Shown here piece after piece: positions 60,278 through 60,285 of a DNA stretch of 60,285 bases. Numbering within the stretch: position 1 is the first letter of the stretch; every line of letters begins with the position of its first letter. The DNA is from a virus: IMG/VR virus record IMGVR_UViG_3300033049_000023, positions 1-60,285 of that record, one strand, 5' to 3'. Below the pieces are notes generated by a model. That model was not told where the DNA came from. It made no database searches and saw only the letters and a list, made by a program, of their open reading frames with translations. Position numbers and translations under genes: made by a program.

Positions 60278-60285
60278 ATGAAATG
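60047..60285. repeat. Direct terminal repeat, right copy
   Basis: Identical to 1-239. See the left copy. Confidence 0.95.

Overview
The window is one complete genome of a tailed, double-stranded DNA phage. Its first 239 bases recur exactly as its last 239 bases, so the unique sequence is about 60.05 kb and the contig closes on itself. One gene crosses the junction. All genes but one run on the + strand, densely packed with many ATGA or TAATG overlaps. The virion genes describe a siphovirus: P22-type coat protein, DUF4055 portal, HK97-gp10-type neck, tail tube protein, a lambda-G/GT-like frameshifted chaperone pair, a 913-residue tape measure and a DUF2460/DUF2163/NlpC-P60/J-like tail tip. No integrase or classical repressor is recognisable, so a virulent life cycle is likely. 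The host is not identifiable. Near-consensus sigma-70 promoters, lipobox lipoproteins and a gene-transfer-agent-like tail tip point to a Gram-negative bacterium.

Layout. 1-7.7 kb: small unknown genes, then a polycistronic block with two ParB-like proteins, a cupin, a Cys-rich protein, an adenylation-methyltransferase fusion, a hotdog protein and an IbrA/IbrB-like pair. This block looks like a phage-borne biosynthetic or modification pathway. 7.8-10.4 kb: an amidoligase, a gamma-glutamylcyclotransferase-like protein and a class II glutamine amidotransferase, another known metabolite or peptide-modification trio. 10.4-20 kb: about 25 small early-type genes, including two HNH proteins, several Cys-rich proteins, small membrane proteins and an Nmad5-like protein. 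20-31 kb: terminase, tail fibre, a secreted protein, membrane and lipoproteins (probable lysis region), portal and head morphogenesis. 31-35 kb: a repeat-rich non-coding region, scaffold and major capsid. 35-48.6 kb: neck, tail tube, tape measure and tail tip, with an MptE/DUF115-like Rossmann protein inserted. 48.6-60 kb: a lone minus-strand nuclease, then replication genes: CsrA homologue, SNF2-like ATPase, primase-helicase, iteron region, RecD/Pif1-like helicase and family A DNA polymerase.

Regulation is unusually legible. About a dozen TTGACA/TATAAT-like promoters can be placed. Most carry the same short element (core CGTnAATAAA, in its best form the palindrome TTGACGCGTCAA), either over the -35 box or just after the -10 box. 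Several leaders form short hairpins with GGA at or near the loop. The capsid leader holds three exact copies of GCGGGATGC. The phage also encodes a CsrA-family RNA-binding protein, which recognises GGA in hairpins, and the csrA start codon itself overlaps GGATG. Together these suggest a DNA-level operator network plus a phage-owned RNA-level switch. Two intergenic regions hold helically phased repeats: about 11-bp CGTAAG repeats near 30.95 kb, and direct and inverted GTGCGACCC repeats at 55.63-55.97 kb. The second lies between replication genes and is the better candidate for the replication origin.
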